Source of the DNA: Gammaproteobacteria bacterium UBA2955
GTDB taxonomy: Bacteria; Pseudomonadota; Gammaproteobacteria; Pseudomonadales; Azotimanducaceae
Length of the DNA: 29,586 bases
Assembly (NCBI GenBank): GCA_002348825.1
Contig: DEBN01000129.1
Coordinates: forward strand, 1-29,586
Direction of reading: 5' to 3'
Shown: positions 16,240 to 23,917 of the stretch, in pieces
Numbering within the stretch: position 1 is the first letter of the stretch
Layout of the letters: each line of letters starts with the position of its first letter
Position numbers and translations under genes: made by a program
The notes under the pieces: generated by a model
Seen by the model: the letters and a program-made list of their open reading frames with translations, nothing else
Told to the model about the DNA's origin: nothing
Databases searched by the model: none

Positions 16240-17070
16240 ATGGACCTGAAGAACACGGCGTACGAGGTGGATCATCGAGTTGCCACGATATGGCTCGATC
16301 GGCCCCATCGCATGAACGCTTGGACCGGACGGCTACATACCGAATACCGGCACTTACTGCAGCAAGCGAATGCCGACACTGAGGTCGGCGCCATAGTGGT
16401 CACCGGCCGCGGTCGCGGTTTCTGTGTTGGTGGAGATTCCCAAGCCCTGAGCGGTCACAGCGAGCGCGGCAGCTATGATGCGGGCATACCCACGGACATC
16501 GCTACACCCGGCTACGGCGTTAACGCGCATTTTGACGCCACGTTTGCCTATCATTTTGGTTTATCAAAGCCGGTAATTGCTGCGGTAAATGGTCCGGCCG
16601 CAGGCGTGGGTTTAGCTTTGGCCTGTTTTGCAGACATTCGTTTTGCGGTTCCCGGCATTAAGTTCACGACTGCCCATGGCAAGCTCAATCTCCCCGCCGA
16701 GTACGGTTTGTCGTGGATGTTGCCGCGCATTGTCGGACTCGGACGCGCTAACGACCTGTTGCTAACGAGTCGTGTTTTCTATTCGGAAGAGGCCGAACGT
16801 ATAGGCTTCGTCAATCAATTGTTTGCGGTCGAGGATTTGCTCGGCGCAAGCCAGCGCTATGCCAGAGATCTGATCACAACTGTTTCTCCCGAGTCGTTAC
16901 GCCAGACGCGCTGGCAGATTTATCAAGATTTACACGGTGACGTCGCGTCGTCCGTCGATAACTCTGAACAGCTGCTGGATTCGATGATGCGCGAAGATGA
17001 CTACCGCGAGGGGGTGAACGCCTTTTTAGAAAAGCGCCCGCCGCGATGGCCGTCATTAGAAAAACCTTAG
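16240..17070 (+). CDS. Crotonase-superfamily (enoyl-CoA hydratase/isomerase-like) enzyme
   Basis: The 276-residue protein has the crotonase fold: the first oxyanion-hole segment RGFCVGGD near 59-66, and the second, NGPAAGVG, at 117-124. Aligned by eye to rat enoyl-CoA hydratase, the two catalytic glutamates (E144 and E164) correspond to Ala126 and His146. A glutamate is present at 154 in LPAEYGLSWML, close to the position used by some enoyl-CoA isomerases. So it acts on an acyl-CoA, but ordinary hydratase chemistry is doubtful; isomerase or another crotonase reaction is more likely. It lies 10 bases after the TRAP binding protein gene, so it may process the imported acid after CoA activation. 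It converges on dctM with a 4-base gap. Confidence 0.85.
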   Translation: MDLKNTAYEVDHRVATIWLDRPHRMNAWTGRLHTEYRHLLQQANADTEVGAIVVTGRGRGFCVGGDSQALSGHSERGSYDAGIPTDIATPGYGVNAHFDATFAYHFGLSKPVIAAVNGPAAGVGLALACFADIRFAVPGIKFTTAHGKLNLPAEYGLSWMLPRIVGLGRANDLLLTSRVFYSEEAERIGFVNQLFAVEDLLGASQRYARDLITTVSPESLRQTRWQIYQDLHGDVASSVDNSEQLLDSMMREDDYREGVNAFLEKRPPRWPSLEKP

Positions 17071-17074
17071 CCCG

Positions 17075-18439
17075 CTATCCATAGATGGTTTGAGGGAGCC
17101 ACGTCGCGAGGTCGGGCCAAACCAGCAGCAGCGTCAGCAACAGCAGCTGCAGGCCAATGAACGGCACAACACCCGCGTATATTTCTGTGGTGGCGACTCT
17201 GGCAGGGGCAACTCCGCGCAGGTAGAACAGGGCAAAGCCAAATGGCGGGGTAAGAAATGAGGTTTGCAGATTTACGGCGATCAATACCCCAAGCCAGATT
17301 GGATCGATGCCCATAGCCATCAGGGCTGGGCCGACGATGGGCACAACCACAAAAGTGATTTCGATGAAGTCGAGGATAAACCCCAAGAGAAAGATCACCA
17401 GCATGACGATCGCCAGTGCACCCCATTGACCGCCCGGCAAAGCATTGAACGCGCTCTGCACCACTTCGTCGCCGCCGAAACCGCGAAAAACCAGTGAGAA
17501 TATTGACGCACCTATCAGGATGAAGAACACCATCGCGGTAGTCGACATAGTGGCCGCACAGGTGTCGCGAAGGGTGTTAAGGGTTAGCTTTCGGTAACTG
17601 AGTGCGAGCAGTAGTGCCCCCATCGCGCCAACGCCCGCGGCCTCTGTGGGGGTTGCGTAGCCGCCGATGATAGAACCAAGGACCGCGACGATAAGCAGTA
17701 GCGGCGGTACCAGAGCGCGAAATGTCGAGCCGAGCGCGATGGCTTTAGTAGGAGGGCGCTCGGGCATAGATGCTGGAGAGAACGCCGCGCGCAGGATCAA
17801 ATAGATCAGGTAAAGGGCCACCAACAATAAACCAGGGATCAGAGAGCCGGCAAAGAGGTCGCCAACCGACACCGATTTAGGCGCGAAGATGCCCATATTC
17901 AGCTGCGCCTGTTGGTAGGCGTTAGAGAGCACGTCCCCAAGTAATACCAATGCGATAGATGGCGGAATAATTTGCCCTAGAGTGCCGGTTGCGGCGATGG
18001 TGCCTGTGGCGAGGCTCGGCTGGTATCCACGCTGCAGCATGATTGGCAATGACATCATGCCCATGGTGACCACAGTGGCCCCGACGATGCCGGTGCTGGC
18101 TGCCATTAGCATGCCCACCAGAACTACGGTGATCGCCAGACCGCCGCGAAAGTGGCCTAAAAGATCTGAAAGGTTGGTGAGCAAATTCTCGGCGATTTTA
18201 GTTTTTTCTAATAGCACACCCATAAATACAAACAGCGGCACTGCAATCAGCGTCTGGTTGGTGACCACCCCGAACAGCCGGCCAGGTATGAAACCAAGAT
18301 CGCTGGGATTAAAGGTGCCGGTCCAGATCCCTAAACCTGCAAAGATGACCGCAACGCCGGCCAGCGTGATGGCCACAGGATAGCCCGCTAAAAGTACTAC
18401 GAAGGTCACCAAGAACAGCAGTAGCGGAATGAGTTCCAT
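17075..18439 (-). CDS. dctM: TRAP transporter large permease, DctM family
   Basis: The protein has 454 residues and about twelve to fourteen hydrophobic segments, with re-entrant-like regions typical of DctM, the sodium-driven transport subunit. Signatures include GIVGATVVTMGMMSLPIMLQ, GTIAATGTLGQIIPPSIAL and GGYATPTEAAGVGA. The C-terminal part has FLTPPFGFALFYLRGV. It needs DctQ and a DctP-type binding protein. Two bases separate it from dctQ upstream, so the two are translated from one mRNA. The 3' end is 4 bases from the convergent crotonase gene with no room for a dedicated terminator. Confidence 0.95.
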   Translation of the reverse strand: MELIPLLLFLVTFVVLLAGYPVAITLAGVAVIFAGLGIWTGTFNPSDLGFIPGRLFGVVTNQTLIAVPLFVFMGVLLEKTKIAENLLTNLSDLLGHFRGGLAITVVLVGMLMAASTGIVGATVVTMGMMSLPIMLQRGYQPSLATGTIAATGTLGQIIPPSIALVLLGDVLSNAYQQAQLNMGIFAPKSVSVGDLFAGSLIPGLLLVALYLIYLILRAAFSPASMPERPPTKAIALGSTFRALVPPLLLIVAVLGSIIGGYATPTEAAGVGAMGALLLALSYRKLTLNTLRDTCAATMSTTAMVFFILIGASIFSLVFRGFGGDEVVQSAFNALPGGQWGALAIVMLVIFLLGFILDFIEITFVVVPIVGPALMAMGIDPIWLGVLIAVNLQTSFLTPPFGFALFYLRGVAPARVATTEIYAGVVPFIGLQLLLLTLLLVWPDLATWLPQTIYG

Positions 18440-18441
18440 GT

Positions 18442-18954
18442 TTATAGGTCCAGCTCTAACAGTTGTCGCACCAGCCGGGCGCAGCTGGCAAGGGCTTGAA
18501 CGATAAGCAGTACCGCGCAGATCGGCAGTAGACTTTTCAAGAGAAATACAGCTGGGATGCCGCCGACCTCAGATGAACCTTCGAGGACCCGCCAACTGGC
18601 GCTGACATAGGGCAGACTGGTAATAAAAACGAGTGTTGCCACAGGCAATAAGAATACGCAGTGACCCACCAGATTGATGATGTGTTGGCGCCTCGCAGGC
18701 TGGCGACTGTAGAGAATATCGACACGTACGTGGGTGTCTTGTGCGATACCGAATGCCAGTGCCAGAGTGAAGAATAGTCCATGCAGGTACATGACCAACT
18801 CCTGCAAGAAAATGGCGCCTGTATCGAAGGCATAGCGCAACAGCACCACGACAACGGTGGTTATGACCATTAGCAGCACCAGCCACCGCAGCGGCCGTGC
18901 TATCCATTCGCCGAGGCGCTGCAGCTGCTCTAGGGCGTTGCTGAGGGCGTTCAT
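18442..18954 (-). CDS. dctQ: TRAP transporter small permease, DctQ family
   Basis: The protein has 170 residues and four membrane helices (about 20-42, 55-75, 95-118, 135-160), the standard DctQ size. The conserved stretch LQELVMYLHGLFF is followed by RVDILY, as in this family. The start is set at 18954 because its ATG overlaps the ubiA stop as ATGA, a common coupling arrangement. A longer frame to 19044 would overlap ubiA by about 90 bases and adds a polar, non-membrane leader. It lies between ubiA and dctM on the same transcript. Confidence 0.92.
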   Translation of the reverse strand: MNALSNALEQLQRLGEWIARPLRWLVLLMVITTVVVVLLRYAFDTGAIFLQELVMYLHGLFFTLALAFGIAQDTHVRVDILYSRQPARRQHIINLVGHCVFLLPVATLVFITSLPYVSASWRVLEGSSEVGGIPAVFLLKSLLPICAVLLIVQALASCARLVRQLLELDL

Positions 18955-19808
18955 CTGAGCCACGTCCCCACAAGGAGCTCCAGTAGGGTGCCCATTAACA
19001 GGCTCACGCCCACCCAGATGTTGCTGCGGAAGGCCTCGAAACACCCCTCTCGCTGCCGGTCACGAATAAGCCAATGTTGATATCCGAACAGGCAGGCGAT
19101 GAGTACTAGCCCAACGAAATATAAGTGTTGGTAGCCGAGGTCCAAGCCTAACAACAAAAAACCCAACCAAGCACCGGCCTGCAATACGCCAATCATGAGT
19201 CGGTCCAAAGTTCCGAACAGAATCGCGGTACTCTTCACGCCGATTTTAAGGTCATCATCTCGATCGACCATCGCGTACTGGGTGTCGTATGCGACGATCC
19301 ACAAAAGGCTGGCAACGAACATGAGCCAAGCCTCACTGGGCACGGTTGTTTGTTGTGCCGACCAGGCCATGGGTATGCCCCAACTGAACGCGGCACCGAG
19401 TACAACCTGAGGCAGGTGGGTCCAGCGTTTCATAAAAGGATATAAAACAGCAAGACCCAGCCCTGCAATGGCGAGTAATAGCGTCTCGCGATTCAGCATC
19501 AGGGCCAACAGTCCCGCAATAGCGACCAGTCCGGCGAACAGCCACAAGGCGTGGTTTGGCGGGATCGCGCCCGTAGCTAGAGGGCGTTGTTTAGTGCGCT
19601 TAACATGACCATCGACATTTCGATCGGCGTAGTCGTTAATGACGCACCCGGCACTGCGCATCGCGAATGTGCCGACGGTAAAGATCAACAGCAACGACAG
19701 CGGCGGCAGTGCTCCGGCGGCCATGCACAAGGCGGCGAGAGTTGGCCACAGCAACAGTAGAGTGCCGACCGGGCGGTCTAAGCGCATTAGAACGAGGTAG
19801 TCTTTCAC
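18951..19808 (-). CDS. ubiA: 4-hydroxybenzoate polyprenyltransferase UbiA
   Basis: This 285-residue membrane prenyltransferase joins the polyprenyl chain to 4-hydroxybenzoate in ubiquinone synthesis. Both Asp-rich, magnesium-diphosphate motifs are visible: NDYADRNVD at 58-66 and YDTQYAMVDRDDD at 174-186. DRPVGTLLLLWPT at the N-terminus is typical. About nine hydrophobic segments are present. The start is taken as GTG 19808; the frame is open further upstream but offers no start codon, and ATG at residue 8 would cut a conserved Arg-Leu-Asp context close. No ubiC lies beside it. Its stop overlaps dctQ as ATGA, so ubiA leads a ubiA-dctQ-dctM operon. Confidence 0.95.
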   Translation of the reverse strand: MKDYLVLMRLDRPVGTLLLLWPTLAALCMAAGALPPLSLLLIFTVGTFAMRSAGCVINDYADRNVDGHVKRTKQRPLATGAIPPNHALWLFAGLVAIAGLLALMLNRETLLLAIAGLGLAVLYPFMKRWTHLPQVVLGAAFSWGIPMAWSAQQTTVPSEAWLMFVASLLWIVAYDTQYAMVDRDDDLKIGVKSTAILFGTLDRLMIGVLQAGAWLGFLLLGLDLGYQHLYFVGLVLIACLFGYQHWLIRDRQREGCFEAFRSNIWVGVSLLMGTLLELLVGTWLR

Positions 19809-19954
19809 GCGTTTTCTGGAACCTGAAGTATGAGCGTCGAATGCGTTGATGTTAGTTTCAAACTCAGCCGGGAGCCAGAGGGCTGCGGCGTTGCTTTATC
19901 ATAATCGTCAAAGTAGCGTACCGCGTCTTAGCGGGTTGTGGTTAAGATTGCCGA

Positions 19955-20131
19955 ATGAACACTTGGCAGTGCATTGTGTGTGGATGGATATACGATGAAG
20001 AGAAAGGCTGCGCAGAAGAAGGCGTTCCCTGCGGCACGGCTTGGGCGGACGTTGTAGACGGTTTCCTCTGTCCTGATTGCGGTGTTGGAAAGCATGAGTT
20101 TGCCACAATCGAAATTGACCGAAGCGAATAA
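19955..20131 (+). CDS. Rubredoxin
   Basis: This short gene encodes 58 residues. The four iron-binding cysteines are in two knuckles, C6-x-x-C9-G and C39-P-x-C42-G. The flanks are typical of rubredoxin: the start MNTWQCIVCGWIYDE, and GVGKHEFATIEI at the end. Rubredoxins are small one-iron electron carriers, for example to alkane hydroxylases or oxygen reductases. Odd: two extra cysteines, 19 and 26, lie in the loop that normally reads like GxxPGT. It is divergent from ubiA (146-base gap). In pseudomonads a rubredoxin gene also lies near the ubi genes. The partner is unknown; no rubredoxin reductase is in the window. Confidence 0.92.
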   Translation: MNTWQCIVCGWIYDEEKGCAEEGVPCGTAWADVVDGFLCPDCGVGKHEFATIEIDRSE

Positions 20132-20178
20132 TCGGCAGCGCTGGATCAACCGTCAGTTCAACCTAGTTTGGGAGTCGC

Positions 20179-21474
20179 ATGAGCCTCACTAAAAAAATTC
20201 TTATCGGTATGGGCCTTGGGTTGGCGCTAGGGGTGCTATTGCAAATCACCGACCTCGTCACGAATGCGCTCGTTAGTAGCTACTTCCTAAATGGTGTCAT
20301 TGATGCGGGCGGCAAAATTTTTGTGACCCTGCTTAAGATGATGGTTGTGCCGTTGGTCTTTGTTTCGCTGGTATGTGGTGCCAGAAGTCTCGGGGCGACC
20401 GGTAGTGTGGGTCGACTTGGCGGCAAAACCATTGGGTTATATCTGCTTACCACCGCATTGGCGGTTTCTTTTGCGTTAATTCTGGCGTTACTTGTCGATC
20501 CGGGACTGAGCGCCAGCGACGAGCAAAATGCGACGTTGAGTTACGACGCCTATCAAGCCAAAGAGGCACCGAGTGTTAAAGACACGCTGATTAACATTTT
20601 TCCGGCCAACCCGATCCAGGCGATGGCGGAAGGTAAAATGTTGCAGGTCATTGTGTTCGCGTTACTCCTGGGGCTTGCGCTCAGTCGCGCCGGCGCAGCC
20701 GGTAATCGCATTGCTGAATTCTTCGTCGATCTCAATCAGGTGATGATGAAGCTCATCACCATGGTTATTCAGCTTACGCCCTATGGCGTTTTTTGTTTGA
20801 TGGTGAAGCTTGGCGCGACGGTAGGTTGGGTCGAAATTGGTAAGGTGCTTGCGTATTTTATGACGGTTGCCAGCGCTCTGATTTTACATGGACTGATCGT
20901 TTACCCCACGCTGTTGAAAACTCTCACAGGCCTCAATCCACTCATATTCATGCGCAAAATGCGTGAGCCAATGTTAGTGGCCTTTTCCACATCCTCCAGT
21001 GGTGCGACCTTGCCCGTCACCTTGCGTACGGTCGAGCACCGGATCGGCGTAAACAATAATGTCGCGGCGTTTGCGGTACCTCTCGGCGCCACCATCAACA
21101 TGGATGGCACGGCGATCATGCAGGGCGTAGCGACCGTATTTATTGCTCAGTTTTTTGGTTACCAATTGGGCGTTGATGCCTATTTGATGGTTATTCTTAC
21201 TGCCACGTTGGCGTCGATAGGTACAGCAGCAGTCCCCGGTGTCGGTCTGATTACCCTTACCCTTGTACTCGATCAGGTGGGGCTGCCCGTAGAGGGTATT
21301 GGATTGATCATTGGCGTAGACCGGTTACTAGACATGTTGCGCACGGTGGTAAACGTTACCGGGGATGGAACCGTGGCCACGATTGTTGCGAGGTCTGAAG
21401 ACCAACTGGATAAAGAGATTTTTCAGGATCTTAGCGCTGGCGCAGTTACGGAAGATCAGGCAGCTACGGTCTAG
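20179..21474 (+). CDS. Dicarboxylate/amino acid:cation symporter (DAACS family)
   Basis: This 431-residue membrane protein has the GltPh-type fold of eight helices and two re-entrant hairpins. The serine-rich tip motif STSSSGATLPVT starts at residue 270 (HP1), NMDGTA is at 307-312 (TM7), and a hairpin 2 region GTAAVPGVG follows. The TM8 substrate-binding region reads GVDRLLDMLRTVVNVTGD. These are the diagnostic sites of sodium- or proton-coupled uptake of C4-dicarboxylates, glutamate or aspartate. The arginine in VDRLLDMLRT favours an acidic substrate, but the exact one cannot be read. GGGAG lies just before the start. It is 47 bases after the rubredoxin gene, and its 3' end overlaps the end of recG by 4 bases. 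Confidence 0.93.
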   Translation: MSLTKKILIGMGLGLALGVLLQITDLVTNALVSSYFLNGVIDAGGKIFVTLLKMMVVPLVFVSLVCGARSLGATGSVGRLGGKTIGLYLLTTALAVSFALILALLVDPGLSASDEQNATLSYDAYQAKEAPSVKDTLINIFPANPIQAMAEGKMLQVIVFALLLGLALSRAGAAGNRIAEFFVDLNQVMMKLITMVIQLTPYGVFCLMVKLGATVGWVEIGKVLAYFMTVASALILHGLIVYPTLLKTLTGLNPLIFMRKMREPMLVAFSTSSSGATLPVTLRTVEHRIGVNNNVAAFAVPLGATINMDGTAIMQGVATVFIAQFFGYQLGVDAYLMVILTATLASIGTAAVPGVGLITLTLVLDQVGLPVEGIGLIIGVDRLLDMLRTVVNVTGDGTVATIVARSEDQLDKEIFQDLSAGAVTEDQAATV

Positions 21475-23486
21475 ACGTGCAGATGTCGGTCATCGGCGGG
21501 TGCCCACATCTCGAGTAATTGTTGCAGTTCTGCAGCACCCGCTGAATTTTCGGCAGCGTTCATGAGCGCTTCACTGCGCTGCACAACCTTTGGCATCAAA
21601 TGCGCGTGGACACTTAGATCGGCAATGCGAAAACTTTCTTCGCCAGCCTGGCGGGTGCCCAAAATGTCACCGGGGCCGCGTAGCTTCAGATCCTGCTCTG
21701 CGAGATAAAAGCCGTCTTGACTTTCACGCATGGCATTAAGCCTATGCTTAGCCGCGCCGCTCAGGCCTGGCTTAAACAGTAAAAAGCAACGGCTGGCCAA
21801 TGTGCCACGGCCTACGCGGCCGCGCAGCTGATGCAGTTGCGCAAGCCCCAAACGCTCGGCGTTCTCAATAACCATTTGGGTGGCATTAGGTACATCTACG
21901 CCGACCTCCACCACGGTCGTTGCCACCAATAAATCGATTTCGTGGCGCTTAAACGCCTGCATAAGAGCAACTTTTGCATCGCTTTTCATGCGGCCGTGCA
22001 GCAACGCGATACGGTGATCCGGCAGTGCTTGGGTCAGTGCGGTCACAGTAGTTTCAGCCGACTGGGCATCGATCTCGTCAGAGTCCTCGATCAATGTGCA
22101 CACCCAAAAAGCCTGTTGCCCAGCATGTAAAACACCATTCAACCGCTCCACCAATTTGGCACGATTGTCCTGAGACACGGTGTGGGTAGTAATCGGTTGT
22201 CGGCCTTTGGGCAACTCATCGATGACCGACACATCCATATCGGCATATAACGTCATGGTTAGCGTGCGCGGGATGGGCGTTGCGGTCATAACCAACTGAT
22301 GAGGGTGGCCGCCCTTGCCCTGTAAAGACATGCGTTGGTGTACACCGAATCGATGTTGTTCATCAATGATAACCAGCACCAACCGTCGAAACGCTACCCG
22401 CTCTTGAAACAGCGCGTGGGTGCCAATAACCACCTGAGCTGTGCCATCGGCGACCTGGGCCAGTCCTTCGCGTTGTTGCTTGGCGGGCATTTGACCGGTT
22501 AATAAAACACACTCAATGCCCAGAGGCTCGAGCCACTGTCGGAAGTTATGAGCGTGTTGCTCGGCCAAGAGTTCGGTGGGTGCCATAAGCGCCGCTTGGC
22601 CGTGGTTGTGAATTGCGCGAATAGCGGCGAAAGCCGCGACAATAGTTTTGCCGCTTCCCACGTCCCCCTGCACGAGCCGCAGCATAGGCAACGGTTTTGC
22701 CAGATCGTGGGCTATTTCTTCAGACACTCGACGTTGCGCGTGGGTTAACTCAAAACCCAGATTGGCGGTTAGTTGAGCATCTAACGGGCTGGTTTCAACC
22801 AGCGCCGTTGCGCGTTCTTGACTGCGCTTTAGTGCTCGGCCCTTCATCAGTACGTAAAAAGCGCTGAGCTCGTCGATGGCCAACTGCTCTTGCAGCTTAG
22901 GCACAGACCTAAGATCGGTGGGGGTGTGCAACGCTCGTAGGGTCGTATAAGGCGTGCCCGGGGTTTCCGGCCATGACATCGCGCAAAGTTGCTTACAGAG
23001 TTTACGTAAGCGCTGCTGGCCTAATCCCTGTGTGGTCGGATATACCGGTGTAAGCTCTGGGGTTGGCGGTGACGGTGCCTCGTCAAAGGTTCGATACTCT
23101 GGGTGACTCATGGTTAGCGCACTACCATAGAAACGTACGCTGCCGAATGCTTGTATGTATCCCGAGCGTTCCAGTGCGGCGTGTTGATACTTTGAAAAAT
23201 GAAAAAAGCGCAGTTTAAGTTCGCCGCTGCTGTCGCGTACCACAACCTCGAGACTTCGTTGCTTTCCAAATATTACCCGGGTAGAAATAATCCGGCCCGA
23301 AATCAACGCTTCATCAGCGCTTTTGAGGCTGCTTATTGGGCTGATTCGGGACCGATCCTGATAACGAAATGGCAGATGTAACAATAAGTCGATGGGCCGA
23401 TGTAACCCAAGCTTCGCCATTGCCTGGGCGAGCTGCGGGCCGACGCCGTGGAGTTGCGTTATTGGGCCTTTCGGGTTCAGGACCAT
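21471..23486 (-). CDS. recG: ATP-dependent DNA helicase RecG
   Basis: This 671-residue protein remodels stalled forks and Holliday junctions. An N-terminal wedge/OB domain (about 1-200) with LLLHLPFRYQDR is followed by the superfamily 2 helicase core: Walker A GDVGSGKT at 274-281, DEQHRFG at 375-381, MTATPIPRTL, then TTVVEVGVDVPNATQMVIENAERLG broken by the usual spacing, and LRGRVGRG. The length is close to Escherichia coli RecG (693). The start ATG 23486 has no good ribosome site and lies 20 bases after the ridA stop. It is the last gene of the yicC-to-recG operon, and its final codon region overlaps the convergent symporter gene. Confidence 0.96.
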   Translation of the reverse strand: MVLNPKGPITQLHGVGPQLAQAMAKLGLHRPIDLLLHLPFRYQDRSRISPISSLKSADEALISGRIISTRVIFGKQRSLEVVVRDSSGELKLRFFHFSKYQHAALERSGYIQAFGSVRFYGSALTMSHPEYRTFDEAPSPPTPELTPVYPTTQGLGQQRLRKLCKQLCAMSWPETPGTPYTTLRALHTPTDLRSVPKLQEQLAIDELSAFYVLMKGRALKRSQERATALVETSPLDAQLTANLGFELTHAQRRVSEEIAHDLAKPLPMLRLVQGDVGSGKTIVAAFAAIRAIHNHGQAALMAPTELLAEQHAHNFRQWLEPLGIECVLLTGQMPAKQQREGLAQVADGTAQVVIGTHALFQERVAFRRLVLVIIDEQHRFGVHQRMSLQGKGGHPHQLVMTATPIPRTLTMTLYADMDVSVIDELPKGRQPITTHTVSQDNRAKLVERLNGVLHAGQQAFWVCTLIEDSDEIDAQSAETTVTALTQALPDHRIALLHGRMKSDAKVALMQAFKRHEIDLLVATTVVEVGVDVPNATQMVIENAERLGLAQLHQLRGRVGRGTLASRCFLLFKPGLSGAAKHRLNAMRESQDGFYLAEQDLKLRGPGDILGTRQAGEESFRIADLSVHAHLMPKVVQRSEALMNAAENSAGAAELQQLLEMWAPADDRHLHV

Positions 23487-23506
23487 AGCGCGGATGCCCA
23501 GCCCGA

Positions 23507-23905
23507 TTAGGCTTCGGCGGCGTGTACCATAATGGCATCTACCTCAATTTGCGCCTCCTTGGGCAGTGCGCTGACCTCGATTGCCGCCCTCGCAGGGTAA
23601 GGCTCGACAAAGTAAGTCGCCATAACCTCGTTGAGCTTGGCAAATTGACCGAGATCCGTCAGGTAAATAGTGAGCTTTGTGCAGTCCGACAGTCGACCGC
23701 CAGCAGCCTCGGCGATCGCGCGAAGATTTATAAATACTCTGTGGGCCTGCTCCTCAAAAGCATCGCTGACTAAGGTCATAGTGTCTGGGTGTAAAGGTAT
23801 TTGCCCGGATATAAAGGTCATTGTCCCTGGGGTTGTGGTTACGCCCTGAGAATAGGTGCCGATAGCTGCCGGCGCCTCGGGTGTCTGGATTATAGTTCTA
23901 CTCAA
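23507..23905 (-). CDS. ridA: RidA-family 2-iminopropanoate deaminase
   Basis: This 132-residue protein is of RidA/YjgF size. The active residues are present: Arg106 in YPARAAIEV and Glu121 in IEVDAI, matching R105 and E120 of Escherichia coli RidA. The GTYSQGV and FISGQIP segments are also conserved. RidA hydrolyses reactive enamine/imine products of PLP enzymes. The start is TTG 23905, with GGAGAG six bases upstream; the first internal ATG (residue 29) would delete the conserved TYSQ segment. It lies between spoT and recG, a frequent gammaproteobacterial position. Confidence 0.93.
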   Translation of the reverse strand: MSRTIIQTPEAPAAIGTYSQGVTTTPGTMTFISGQIPLHPDTMTLVSDAFEEQAHRVFINLRAIAEAAGGRLSDCTKLTIYLTDLGQFAKLNEVMATYFVEPYPARAAIEVSALPKEAQIEVDAIMVHAAEA

Positions 23906-23917
23906 AGCGCACTCTCC

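Noticed and set aside
18955..19044. Longer dctQ frame overlapping ubiA
   Set aside because: The ATGA junction at 18951-18954 is a standard coupling arrangement, and the extension is polar and unlike DctQ.
19809..19954. Divergent promoters between ubiA and the rubredoxin gene
   Set aside because: CATAAT at 19900-19905 resembles a -10 element but has no -35 partner; promoters must lie here, yet none can be placed with confidence.
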